Of a stretch of 64,000 nucleotides of DNA, positions 13,225 through 24,452 are shown one piece after another. The stretch lies in contig VZDJ01007747.1 in the NCBI GenBank assembly GCA_008694505.1, positions 12,234,400 to 12,298,399 of the forward strand, read 5' to 3'. Both the position numbers and the translations under genes were made by a program. This DNA comes from Cyanoderma ruficeps. Its lineage: Eukaryota; Chordata; Aves; Passeriformes; Timaliidae. The notes below the pieces were generated by a model. It searched no databases. It had not been told where the DNA came from and saw only the letters and a program-made list of their open reading frames with translations. Positions within the stretch are counted from its first letter, which is position 1. Every line of letters starts with the position of its first letter.

Positions 13225-16200
13225 ATGGCTTTAGACTGTCCAAAATCGCTGTTCCAAGTAGCATTTGCCCTTTGTACCTTGTTAGAAACTCTCACTATTC
13301 CTAAAACCCTAGTCCTGCAAGGGATACCCATAGATTATGCTTTAACTGAGGTACAGGTCTCAAGCCCAGCTTCTTATCTTGCAGCTGGGGCTTGCTATGA
13401 AAGGAAAATCTTGTATTTCTTTTTTCTGCCTTCCTTTTTCACTGCTCATATCCCTCTTTCCAAGCATGTGGTACATCACTGCTCAGTTGCATTGGTGCAT
13501 CCCCTCCTCAGTAGAAGCAAGTTTTATGTTGCTTCAGTTCCAATTCACATTATGGCCCAAGCAACAGCATGTCATGGAAAAGAAGATTATGAAAGGAAAG
13601 CAGAAATATGAATTAAACACCTTAATGAGGTATCTGTGCTTAACACATTTCATACTTCAGAAGATGGCATCAATAGGAGGCATTCAACACTGCCTTCTTG
13701 GGAAAGGTTTCCATCTGCCTAGTCAGTTCAAACCAAGCAGTTGATGAACCCAACACTTTTGCTCTGTGTTTAACAATGTGATTTAGCTAATTATTTCAAA
13801 GGGACAAAGTGGTGAGGATGTGATATGCAACTAAACTAGCTGAATTGAAAAATTCCAGGAATTGACTCACGTGCTTTAACAGGAACATTAATTTGTTGAG
13901 GATAAATTTGTTTCCCCATGAGATTTATTCTAAAATTAATATTTATCCTTACAAAGAAATACATGTGAGTATAGCTATTTAATAAAATGCAGGACTTACA
14001 GTCTCAGGGACCAAAATATTCTCTGTTAACCACAGGAAAGTGATTCATGCTAAGTATCATTTACCTGGGCAACTAAGAAAAAAATATTTAGACCCTTTGA
14101 AAAACCTAGCTGTAATAATCCCTTTTCTGTCCTCCACAGTATTTCTGTCTTGAGTAACTCAATGTGTAGAACCATAGGGTATTCATGCAAGTCTTTTGGA
14201 GTTTTTTGTTTTGTTTTAGTAACTCCTAAAGTAGATACACCTGCCCCCAAATCATCCCTTTCAAATATGAGAAGCTCAGTAGTGTCAAATCAAAGACCAA
14301 CTGAAATGATCTTCCCTGGCGCTCACATTTATCTGAGCAAACTCCATTTTACACAGGGAAGGAAAGAGTCCACAGCAGCTTGTGAGCAGAATCTTTTCCT
14401 CAGGATAAATTTCTGCCTGCAGAATAGCTGCAAATCTGGCTGATGCTTAGACTACTGCAAGCCAAAGATTCTCTACCTGTCACCATCCCTACTGGTGTGG
14501 CAGCAGAAACACTTACCTGTCTTCATCATTGCTAATAACTGTTAATAATTCTGTTAAACACAGAAGTAACTCTGTGATGTGTTGGGATCCTCTGCAGACA
14601 CCTGAAAGAACAAGAAACTATAGGTGAAAACCTCAAAATTCAGAAACTGCTGGACTTCCTCCCTTGTAGAATATACAAGTTAGAAGAACTCATGTGGGAC
14701 AGAAAGAGCTGTTAAAGACAATGTGTGTTCTGGACTTGTTCTTTCCAGTTCTTTCAGTCTACCCAAAATGCAGGCAGTGCTGAAATGTGAGACATAAATT
14801 GGTTTGCTACTAAACAATATATGTGGGGTTTCTGTGCAACCCAATGAAAAGAAAATGTTAGGATTTTTTAAGAGAGACCTTGTATAAACGTCCTCTTTCC
14901 TCCTGAGATGAAATTTACTGTAGTTTGACATTTATGGTTTATAAACTGAGCTGTGTTCTTCAGAAAACCAACTACATAAATGCTTGTGGTAACCCAGAAG
15001 TGAAAAATTAAAAAATGCTTTGGATCTTGATGAAGGAAGAAACTCTATAAACTGTTGCCATTGGCTATTATAGGAAGTACAGTACAAAAATATTCTGTCC
15101 TAAAATATACTACATCAACTGAAGGCGAGTTGCAATCATGATAATGTTCAATAAATACTTACAATCAATGCATACATATTACAATTTAAATAATTGCATT
15201 AATGTGAGATTAAAAGTTGCATATATAATTTTAAATTAATTTATAGATATATTTCCAGCTGCAGTTGAAATTCTCTTACTTAAGGTCCTGTGGAAAAGAA
15301 ATATCATTAGCTGTTTATAAATATTAAATAGGCATATAATTTCAGTGTCTCCTGTTTTTAACCACATCACTTAAACTATATGGTGCATTGGCTTAAAATT
15401 TGCCATTCTCTCTACCAAGATGTAAACACCCAGCCCCACATCTGCTGTGCACTGTTGTGCATTGTCTAAATCATGCTGATTCAATGTTTTACGTGCCTGT
15501 GCTCAAAGCAGAAATGCTGCTGCTGAGGGAAACAGTCCTGCTGAGGGATAAAATAATCTTGTGCAAAAGAAAAGCGGTGATATCAGTGGGAGACAGGGAC
15601 TGGGAAGATGTCTACTTCAAGTCATTTTTTGAATCTGTTTTGTAAAACGCTATTAGTAGTATCTATGGGGAATAGTAAACTGTAATGAACATGCAAAACT
15701 GAGTATCTAGGGCTGGAATAGTCTTAAACTGTAAATTTTCATGTAACTGTAGCCTTTCATTTGCACCAAACAGATTAACCTACAATGGTTTTCTTATTTC
15801 TTAGAAGCACAATAGAGACAAGTTTCGATATAAGCACAGAAGAGTTTATAGAAATCAAGATCCATGCAGCCTACCTCAGGAAAAGTCAGCTTAGGCTGTC
15901 AACAAACAGAGAAGACTCTGGAATAAACTAAATATGTGCAGACTTTGAAGTGAATCACTTATGACTGATGTGCTGTGCTGTGGGAAGCTCCTCTACTCCC
16001 TTGGCTTGTGTTGCTTCTGAAAAATTGTTTGCCATTATGGCACTTCTTCTCATCGAGGGCACACAAAGAGCTACATAACAGCTAGTTAACTGACAAAAAA
16101 CCACATTGTGGAACTGTATTTTAAATAATTTTTCTTAGTGGTATCAGGTTAGTTGGCACAGCTATAGATCTCTCTTAACCCTTTAAATTACTTTACCTGC

Positions 16201-16644
16201 ATGTAAGTAATGTAGTATTGTTGTTGAGGTTTCAAAGTATTAGCTACCGTAATCCAGATCCAGAAATTGGTATCCTCAGCAGTATTCAAACTGCTGTCAG
16301 ATCAGTTTCTGCTGAGCTATTCCAAATGACACTGTAGTAATGGGAAATTTTCTCAACTGTTCTTTTGACTGATATGTTACAAATAGAGAAAATATGGCTC
16401 CTGCTACCTGACACTTCCTAGACTATGAAACTCTGCTCTTATAAAATATTTTACTCTCTTAGTCTTAAGATATATGATTTCTGACAGAAAATGCTGATTT
16501 GGAGACATGTTCAAAGCAATCTCCATAATAGCAAGGTCTATAGGATAAACAACCTTCTTTCATTTCTGGTCACAGTGACCTGTCCAGTATAGGCAAGGAA
16601 AAACTACACAAAGAATTAACAAGAACACAAAGTACACAAGTGTG

Positions 16645-16650
16645 TTTATT
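16645..16650 (-). promoter_or_regulatory. GPM6A: Distal poly(A) signal of GPM6A (AATAAA)
   Basis: A canonical AATAAA occurs on the minus strand about 2.07 kb past the stop codon. The following minus-strand sequence down to about 16,580 is U/GU-rich (TTTGTGTAGTTTTT), as expected for the downstream element that promotes cleavage. No further canonical signal was seen immediately downstream. Confidence 0.65.
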
Positions 16651-16982
16651 ACATTTTGCAAGCACTTTGTTCTACATTTCAAAAACGCCACCATCAAGCT
16701 GTTGGCACATTTATGTACAAAACAGATTAATTGTAATGCCTGCTACAAAGCATTCTTTGTGAAAATACAAACTCTAATACCAGAGAAGAGCCAAAAGCAT
16801 TAACATCATTACATGAGTTTAAAAGACATAGTTTTAAAAATCAGCACAAACATTTTAAGACACAAAACTGAAACACTACAATATAGAATCCAAAAAGAGG
16901 TTCCTAATACTTTTTGCAGAACTGTAATACCGGTACTGCACATTATCAGAAAACTGTTGACCCCGTAGGACAGCTTAAGTTT

Positions 16983-17077
16983 AAAAAAAAATCCAAACCA
17001 AAACCAAAACCCCAAATCAAAAACACAACCAAAAAAACCCCAAAACAAGCAAAAGAAAAGAAAAAGAAAAAAAAAGA
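16983..17077 (-). repeat. A/C-rich low-complexity tract (GU-rich in the mRNA)
   Basis: On the plus strand this is nearly free of G and T: runs of A broken by CC or CCCC. In the GPM6A mRNA it becomes runs of U broken by GG and GGGG, with several GGUUUUGG-like units close together. Such a stretch can bind GU-rich-element proteins and could form a two-layer G-quadruplex. A similar tract without any gene context lies at 10446-10562, so it may simply be drifted simple sequence. Confidence 0.7.
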
Positions 17078-17218
17078 ACTCAACCAACTAATACTACTTA
17101 ATGCATTATCATGCCACAAGTAACTATAGTATTACCTTCTACTTACTACAAGAATTCTTAAAAATTACTGATGATGCATGACTAGTAATAGTACAAAGAA
17201 GAGTTTTACTCAAGAAGT

Positions 17219-17224
17219 TTTATT
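17219..17224 (-). promoter_or_regulatory. GPM6A: Possible proximal poly(A) signal in the GPM6A 3' UTR
   Basis: A second AATAAA lies about 1.5 kb after the stop. Use of it would give a shorter 3' UTR that still keeps the miR-133 match, because that match is closer to the stop. Another AATAAA inside the U-rich tract near 18117-18122 is less convincing. Confidence 0.35.
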
Positions 17225-17396
17225 AGAAATGCACTTACACTGAGAGAGAATTCACAATGGTCCAATAAGTGCACAAAACTACCTAAGATTTTTAACACTG
17301 ACAAAAATGTCTTGTCAGGCTACATCACTTTAAAAGACACTTTACAGCATTCTTGTAGCATTAGAAATAGGCAAAATAAAAAAAGAATCCACCAAA

Positions 17397-17404
17397 TTTG
17401 GTCC
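17397..17404 (-). promoter_or_regulatory. miR-133 8-mer seed match in the GPM6A 3' UTR
   Basis: In the mRNA sense the sequence reads GGACCAAA, the full 8-mer complement of the miR-133 seed (UUGGUCC plus the flanking A). It lies within the small palindrome CCAAATTTGG. Shorter GGACCA cores occur in the same UTR near 17,251 and 18,281. miR-133b control of rodent Gpm6a has been reported as far as I remember, so the site is plausible, but one 8-mer in 2 kb can also arise by chance. Confidence 0.45.
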
Positions 17405-18075
17405 AATAATACTGACTTTTCTTAAATAGGGTTTTTTGTTCTGTTTTTGATACAGGTAATTCTTTCAAATTAAGATGACCTATCTTTCTGATAACATTTT
17501 CCTATCAAAATAAAGGTTCAAATATATTACTACACTTTGAAATAATAAGCTCTGTAGTGGTCTTTCACCTTACTTCAACGTAATACAGGTAAACCATTAT
17601 GTGTAGGAAAGCTAGAAGCCAAGCTATAACATTTATGGAAGTCTCCTTTGATATATCTTTTACAGTTCAGACAGGTGCAATCCATTTAAATTTTTAAAGC
17701 AGGTAAAAAGACATCTGACTTCTATGGTCACTGCATTTTCGATATATTACTTTCATAAATGTAGCTAAGCAGTAATTTTTTACATCATCACATGGACAGC
17801 TCCAATTTAGCATAACCATCATTGAATTAAAGAGAGATTATTCTGTAGAAAACTATGAATAACTATATCACTTAATTAACAGTTGTCTATATACCATAAC
17901 TCGTTAACAGGTAGCCGTGGTATTGAATTCCTTCAAAAGGCAAGTGGCCATGCATTGTTAGCACCACGGACTGCATGCTCACAATACAAACAGGAATTAT
18001 CACCCATGGAACTTGAAACAAGAGAATATTTTTTAAAAACATCAATAATACAATGTTAACAAAGATAAGAAGCAC

Positions 18076-18127
18076 TTTTTTCTTTTTTTTCTTTTTTTTT
18101 CTTTTTCGCTTTTTTTTTATTTTTTTA
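18076..18127 (-). repeat. Poly(T)/poly(A) tract in the 3' UTR
   Basis: This is about 52 bases of almost pure T on the plus strand, interrupted by single C, CG and A; in the mRNA it is an A-rich tract about 0.6 kb past the stop. It could prime oligo(dT) internally, which matters when reading cDNA or 3'-end data. Confidence 0.8.
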
Positions 18128-18261
18128 CCCACTATTACAAATTTAGAAATTGCACCTTTGATAGTTTAAAACGTTCTTAGGACCTTCATTCAAGTTGATC
18201 AGGGTCCCTCTGGCAGGTTTTCCATATATAAAGGAAAGTCATCAGAATGTTGTCTTTATAT

Positions 18262-18280
18262 ATTGTACATCATGTACAAT
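18262..18280. repeat. Perfect 9-bp inverted repeat with a 1-base loop (3' UTR)
   Basis: ATTGTACAT, then C, then ATGTACAAT form perfect arms. In the RNA a one-base loop is strained, so a shorter stem with a larger loop is more likely. It lies about 450 bases past the GPM6A stop. Confidence 0.7.
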
Positions 18281-18715
18281 GGTCCCTTTGAAGTATACCT
18301 GTAGTTAAAGTAGTTACTGAACTCAAAACTAAAAAGTATAAAAAGCTACTTTTTTTCCAAAAACATATAAGAAACAATGCAAAAGGTGTTATGCATAACA
18401 CATACAAAGTGATTAAAAAAATCAAACACATAGTTGTATTTGACAATAGTTTAGTATCCTTGACCTATCAGAACTAATTAGCTTAAAGGGATTCAGGAAA
18501 GGCTATATAGGAGCTTTGTGGTATAGAATGGTCACACAAAGTAAGAACTAATTGAGAAACCAAGTGCTAGACAACCAAGAATTGTATGTAGGTGATATGT
18601 AAGTCACCCAGACTATCTTTTGTGAGAAGCACTTTCAATTGTTTTTAAAATGGTAGGATGGCCTTTAGTTAAACAACAAAGCATTCACATGTTAGGAAGT
18701 AAGACAAGGTTTCTT

Positions 18716-18868
18716 TTATGTATAAGCATTGAGCCGCTCTTTAGAGCGAGTAGAATGAATATCATGCAGCTCTTGTTCCTCCTTTGATTTAATATCCTCA
18801 TATTTTTGCATTCTGCAAGCATCTTTCACATAGGCCCAGTTGGCAGACAAGACCATGAGATAGTGAAC
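18716..18868 (-). CDS. GPM6A: GPM6A last coding exon (residues 229-278 and stop)
   Basis: This is the coding part of the terminal exon, 50 codons plus a TAA stop at 18716-18718. The acceptor ends CTTACAG. The translation starts VHYLMVLSANWAYVKDACRM, finishing transmembrane segment 4 and entering the cytoplasmic C-terminal tail. The tail is charged (KYEDIKSKEEQELHDIHSTR) and ends KERLNAYT, the typical M6a terminus. The tail appears identical to the human one as I remember it, which shows strong constraint. The apparent upstream methionine in this open frame is intronic and is not a start. Confidence 0.98.
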   Translation of the reverse strand, partial: VHYLMVLSANWAYVKDACRMQKYEDIKSKEEQELHDIHSTRSKERLNAYT

Positions 18869-20072
18869 CTGTAAGAGAGGTAACACAGCATTAAGAAACA
18901 ATGGAGGTAGTCAGAACAGAGTATGTGTAAATTGAAGGCTGCAGGACAGAGACCCCTCACCAGCAGGAACTAGGCATTCCTGTGTCAAGAAGTAGTACAG
19001 GACCATGGTGGCAAATTCAGGCTTCACTAATCTTCAGATTACTCAACTCACAGCTGTTACTTACTAACAGTACAACTAGTAGTTGGTAGCAATAGATATA
19101 AGTAAAAAACCCCTAAAACCTGAAAAATCCACATACCATCCCTGCACCATTTTTCAGCTTGTCTGAAAAGGTACATTCTGGTTATGCATTTATTGTACAC
19201 TTTTCCCCACTCAAGCATTGTTTGTTAAAGTAGTTCTTAAGATAGAAATATGCCATAGACACGTCTTATGATTTCATATCTAATACAATTACAGAAAGTT
19301 TTGCTTTTTAATTTCTTGTTCAAGTTAGCACTGTCTTTCCATTTAGCTTCTTTCAACTACAATTTGAGCTTTGTATTCAACTTGCCAATCTGGGGAAAAA
19401 TTGTCAGTAACTGAAAATTAAGGTCAGTTAGGCAAAATGTGAGAAAACAGTTGAAAAACTATTTGGATGCTCCATTTACTCTGTATTCAGTCAGAAAATA
19501 AAAATGTTCCACCAGGATATTCAACTGGTTTATGCTGGGACTCTCTGAACATTTATTCCTTCCCTAGCAGGCTTTCAGACACTTTCTGATGAGATCATCT
19601 CTTTAATTTATGTTAATCTACTTCCTCAGAAACAATGGACAATTTTGTGAGATCCAAAATATTTCACCCCTCTCTAAAAAAATTATGCTGGGATTCAATT
19701 AATGGCAAATGGAATAATAATACAATAAATAATATCTGAACCTCAAACAGATTGCACACATGAGAATCCTGAAAGTGGGGGGTATCTGAGCAGTGTAGTC
19801 ACATCCTCACGACCTTTTAAAACATATTTGTCAGAAATCCTTGCAACTGAAGAATCTGTCATGAAAATGGGATGATGTAGGCACTATTCTTAGCCTCTCA
19901 AAATATTTGGTAATGACCCAGTAAGAGACAAATTCAAACTTTATGTCTTGCTGTTTCACTCGTCATTTTCTTTGTTAAAAAATGGAAGGTATTGAAGGTA
20001 TACTGGTAACTGTCTGACCTTCATTAAACACCCATTCTTTGTCCATCCTTTCTTTATGGAGTTACTGAATCA

Positions 20073-20812
20073 AACTACTATAATAACTATTGAAAACTCT
20101 TGTAATTCATATTCACTGTAAGTAGGAAGACTTGCCAGGAAACACCTACTTTAACTTATATCATCTCAAATATATATCCATGTTTTATAATGATATATAC
20201 ATTGAACAGTACCACCATCTAACTACTATAATAACTATTGAAAACTCTTGTAATTCATATTCACTGTAAGTAGGAAGACTTGCCAGGAAACACCTACTTT
20301 AACTTATATCATCTCAAATATATATCCATGTTTTATAATGATATATACATTGAACAGTACCACCATCTAACTACTATAATAACTATTGAAAACTCTTGTA
20401 ATTCATATTCACTGTAAGTAGGAAGACTTGCCAGGAAACACCTACTTTAACTTATATCATCTCAAATATATATCCATGTTTTATAATGATATATACATTG
20501 AACAGTACCACCATCTAACTACTATAATAACTATTGAAAACTCTTGTAATTCATATTCACTGTAAGTAGGAAGACTTGCCAGGAAACACCTACTTTAACT
20601 TATATCATCTCAAATATATATCCATGTTTTATAATGATATATACATTGAACAGTACCACCATCTAACTACTATAATAACTATTGAAAACTCTTGTAATTC
20701 ATATTCACTGTAAGTAGGAAGACTTGCCAGGAAACACCTACTTTAACTTATATCATCTCAAATATATATCCATGTTTTATAATGATATATACATTGAACA
20801 GTACCACCACCT
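20073..20812. repeat. Tandem array: 5 identical copies of a 148-bp unit
   Basis: Copies begin at 20073, 20221, 20369, 20517 and 20665, exactly 148 bases apart. I compared them base by base and found no difference until the last few bases of the fifth copy, where unique sequence resumes. The AT-rich unit holds two short inverted repeats: AAGTAGG with CCTACTT around an 18-base loop, and TATATATC with GATATATA. No spacer differs between copies, so this is a satellite-like duplication and not a CRISPR array. Perfect identity points to very recent expansion or homogenisation, or to an assembly error. Confidence 0.97.
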
Positions 20813-21017
20813 TTGTTTTGTATTTTAACACCAGGTTCCTAGATAACATTGCCACACTAAGGAGGTAATTTCTAAGTGGCTGTCTAATTGCATTTCACAT
20901 TCCATGACCTAAATAGCCCGAAGCCAGTGGGGCCCTCATCAAGGCTTATTTAAATTGAAGCCAGGCAGCTTCCACAGTCTGCCTCAGGAGGTTTCAATTA
21001 CAGACATTAGCGAGACA

Positions 21018-21132
21018 NNNNNNNNNNNNNNNNNNNNNNNNNNNNNNNNNNNNNNNNNNNNNNNNNNNNNNNNNNNNNNNNNNNNNNNNNNNNNNNNNNN
21101 NNNNNNNNNNNNNNNNNNNNNNNNNNNNNNNN
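21018..21132. other. Assembly gap (115 N)
   Basis: A run of 115 undetermined bases in the last GPM6A intron, about 205 bases from the end of the 148-bp tandem array. The open frame that appears to span it is meaningless. Confidence 0.99.
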
Positions 21133-24100
21133 TTGTTCCTATTTCAGGGGAATTGATTGTATCTCCACCTTGCAGGACTTAATTTCTGTGGAAGTTAAGG
21201 CAAAAAAGTTACCAGCTCACAAGGTAGCTTTTGAGAAAGGAAATTTTGCATCTCATACTTAAGTTTTTCTACAGTGTTTTTGGGGAAACATCACAGGTGG
21301 AATGTATACTGGCTTTATATGCATTATTGTAATGATCTTTTCCATATACATTTGTTCTCCATTCAGACGTAAGAAAGAACAGTACTACTGAGAATCATAT
21401 ATGGTAGAAATTAAATATGATTCAAAAGCCTGACTATTTTTTCCATGATGCAGACTCTCAAGAAGCATTTACAACATAAATGATTCTATCAAGTTTTGGT
21501 TTTGGTTCTTTTTTTCCCATCTTGCATTGACATAAGAATGATAAATTTTCAAAATAAACTCTTTGACTGTTCTTTGCTACAAAATTATTCTTTCCCTGAC
21601 AGATATTGTAAAATATAAGAGATTTTCTATATATCAGTCCTAATATGTAGGACAATTCTCCTTTTGAACCGCAAAACAACATTCTCCTTTGCAGACTAAA
21701 GAGGTACGTAGTGAATTGTGAAAAAATTCTAACATTCATAAACAAATCTGAGACCAAGATGTATGGGGAATTTTTGATTTGTGACCAAATGGTTTTGCAG
21801 GTCTTAACAAGTTTTTTGGTGGTTTTGCAATAAATTGCTACTTAAAAAAAAAAATATTAAAATACAGTTTCATGAAAACTATCCTGGGGACAGATGGACT
21901 TAACATTTATGAATAAGATGATTCTTTTGTGAATTTTGTAGAATCATACTGACATTAGAGAGTTTAAGAAATTTTCAGATATTAAATAGTCTGACACTTG
22001 CAAATGTTTATAAATTCAGAAGTGAGGATACAGTGGAGTATATTGATGACATAACTTTAAATGTCAAATCAGAGAGCATATTTTGCCAATTTAGTTTTTC
22101 AGCAGTGTCCCTAATGTTGCACTACTGTTACTGGCTGGCCATAAATACAATGCACTTACCACTTCAGTCAGACGCACTATTCTAGTTTAAAGTAATTGTT
22201 TATAAGAAATGTTTTAAGAGTGCATTATATTAATAAGCTTTTTCTTTTGTAAAAGACTGGTATTTTGATCTAATTTTCGTGCTGAATTTCATAATCGTGT
22301 TCTGGATATACACAAAGACAAATGTCATCATTTCATATTTGTGATTATTCTTGAAACAGCACACGTAGTGAAGGGCACTGGTTCTCCAATGACTGAAATG
22401 ACTTCTGCACACTGTTTCTAACTGCTGATGCATTATCTCTCTGTCTACTAATTTGAGTCTAAGATCTGGAGAAAAAAGATATTTTCTTCCTAGATGAGAT
22501 AGTTAGGACCCCAAATTAAGTTTTCGTCTCTTAAATTACTTTCACCCTGGGAAAGTAAACATCCCTTAAAGGAGAACCTGTTAATATCTGCATGTCCAAC
22601 CACAAAATTCTGAATTTTCCCTCATGTCCTATCATTGTTTTTGGGCTACTGTGTCAAGTGTGAAGCACATGTCTCAACCTACAGATGTGGTCTGGTATGT
22701 TGGGTTTAGGAATTACCACCATCATATAGTGGAATGTGCTAGTCTTTAGCAGGTACCTAACAGATTACAATGGTAGGTTAAAAACAAAAGTGTAGTTACA
22801 AATTTGAAATATACATATAAAACTGTCATAAACATTTAATGAAACATATGTCTAGCAGCATTGGGACACTATGCAATTTACTAGTGCTTAGAATATTTAT
22901 TTATATTTTTGTTGAAATAGTGTTTTCATGTCTCCTCTGCACAGTGACAGAACTCAAGAGAAAGCACATTTGAATATGGGTAATTCTTCAAAAATATGTG
23001 AATAAATGTGCACCATCAAAGTGAATTCAAAGGGTATTTGTGCCTGGTGTAATATAGCTATGGTATCTTTGATATGCTGAGCTTTGAAGGGTCTTTTAAA
23101 ATACTTCATTGAAAGTATTATGTATTTAAACTATGTGGCACAATGTACTTAATTTGCTTTCATTGAAGATGTGGTTTTTTGCATTGAATATCTTTTGGTC
23201 GTTATTTGGATTCAAAACTCTTGTTTGAAATGCAGAATTTTCATCTGAACAAAATAGCACTTTATGATATCTACTGAATATACTTCAAAATGATCATACA
23301 GTGGAAAACTGATTATCTCTTGGATTTAATTTCCTAACATTAATGATATATTATCATATTTGCTATATGGTCACCGTTTTTGGAATTATAAACAGAAAAA
23401 TAAGAAAAAACAATTAAATTATTAGTACGAATTGTATTCTACTATTACACATATTATTTTTGGCCTTGAAAGAAAAAACTACATTGAAAAGATATATTTT
23501 CATTTAGCTACCTTTGGTGTTTGCAAGGTGTCACATTATAATGAAGAAATGGCAGATAAAAACAAAAAAATCATTAATGTAAGAGGAGTACTAGCTTCAT
23601 TGACTATTTTCTGAATGTACTCTTTTATAAATGTAATTATAAGGATAACAAAATAATCGTGGCCCTATAATCCATAAAAAATTACTAGTATAAGTAGTAA
23701 TCACCACCAACACTTATGAATGCATCAGCACCAAGTAGCAGTCACTTTTCATTTTCCATTCCAGTGTGCATAATGCAAACCTACACCAGTACAGAATTGT
23801 GAGTCTAAAAATATCTTTATGCTTAAGCAAATACAGAAGACAAAAGACAGAAGAGCAGGGCACTAGCTCATACACTTTTCTCTCTGTAGAACCTTCTCAT
23901 TGACAAAATGCCACTAAATTTAAAGTAATCTTCATTGTAAAGGAGCAGAAAAATTAGTCCTGACACAAAAATCAACACATTCATATATAATTACAGAACT
24001 GACAAAGATTCTGCTAGATTCTGCTCCTAAAATAGCAGTGTGGCAAGCCTGTGAATATCCAGAAAGGCAGAGATATGTAAAAGTATAATACTATGGTTAC

Positions 24101-24386
24101 AACACAGACATGTGAATTCAGACACTTGTCTGAATACAGCAAGAGAATAGTAAAAATTCTTAGCATGTACTTAAAGGTGTTTTTTCTTAATTCAAAAAAG
24201 TAATCATGATACTCTACTTCAAAGGGAATCCATCAATATATTAAAGAAAAAAGAGAGAGAATATTGAATTACAGAACTATATTTAATAATAGCTTTAAGA
24301 GAGAGTATGGAAATGGAACAGCTGATCCTATGTCAGAACCAGAAGGTATCAGCAATTCAGATGAGGTGTAGTGTTGGGTAGCTCAC

Positions 24387-24452
24387 CATAGCAATGACTG
24401 CTGCTCCAGCTCCAGCAAGTGCCACAATGAACAAGTGGAATGTCATGTTTAG
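24387..24452 (-). CDS. GPM6A: GPM6A coding exon 6 (residues 207-228)
   Basis: This 66-bp exon (22 codons, phase 0 at both ends) has a long pyrimidine tract and CTTTGCAG acceptor and a GTGAGC donor. The translation starts LNMTFHLFIVALAGAG and ends AAVIAM. It has the second conserved sequon (Asn208-Met-Thr) and most of transmembrane segment 4. The small size and symmetrical phase match this exon in other M6-family genes. Skipping it would keep the frame but remove a membrane span. Confidence 0.97.

Larger units (their letters stand above)
651..16624. other. Intergenic region downstream of GPM6A
   Basis: About 16 kb of AT-rich DNA without any exon, RNA gene or clearly classified mobile element. 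Open frames up to 128 codons occur, but none has recognisable similarity or flanking splice sites. Notable pieces are listed separately: a 25-bp tandem repeat near 6622, an AT-rich TTAATTAA cluster near 9576, an A/C-rich tract at 10446 and a hairpin at 13190. In mammals the DNA beyond GPM6A's 3' end is also gene-poor, which agrees. Confidence 0.75.
16625..18715 (-). other. GPM6A: GPM6A 3' untranslated region
   Basis: This is the non-coding remainder of the last exon, from the TAA stop to the inferred cleavage site 15-25 bases beyond the AATAAA at 16645-16650. The resulting 3' UTR of about 2.1 kb fits the roughly 3-kb GPM6A transcript of mammals. No repeat element interrupts it. Within it are a U-rich or A-rich tract (18076-18127), a GU-rich tract in the RNA sense (16983-17077), an internal AATAAA (17219-17224), an 8-mer miR-133 seed match (17397-17404) and a small perfect hairpin (18262-18280). 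The exact 3' end is inferred, not observed. Confidence 0.8.
18869..24386 (-). other. GPM6A: GPM6A last intron (5.5 kb)
   Basis: GT-AG intron between exons 6 and 7. It contains the five-copy 148-bp tandem array at 20073-20812 and an assembly gap at 21018-21132. The rest is AT-rich, and I see no coding exon or recognisable mobile element in it. Confidence 0.9.

Noticed and set aside
13225..13744. Two overlapping plus-strand open frames of 128 and 121 codons in the intergenic region
   Set aside because: No recognisable domain, no splice-site or poly(A) context that stands out, and overlapping frames of this length are expected by chance in 64 kb.
18262..18285. Pumilio binding element in the 3' UTR
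   Set aside because: The RNA has UGUACAAUA, which does not fit UGUANAUA.
20073..20812. CRISPR-like repeated array
   Set aside because: The 148-bp units abut with no variable spacers, the unit is far too long, and the locus is an animal intron.
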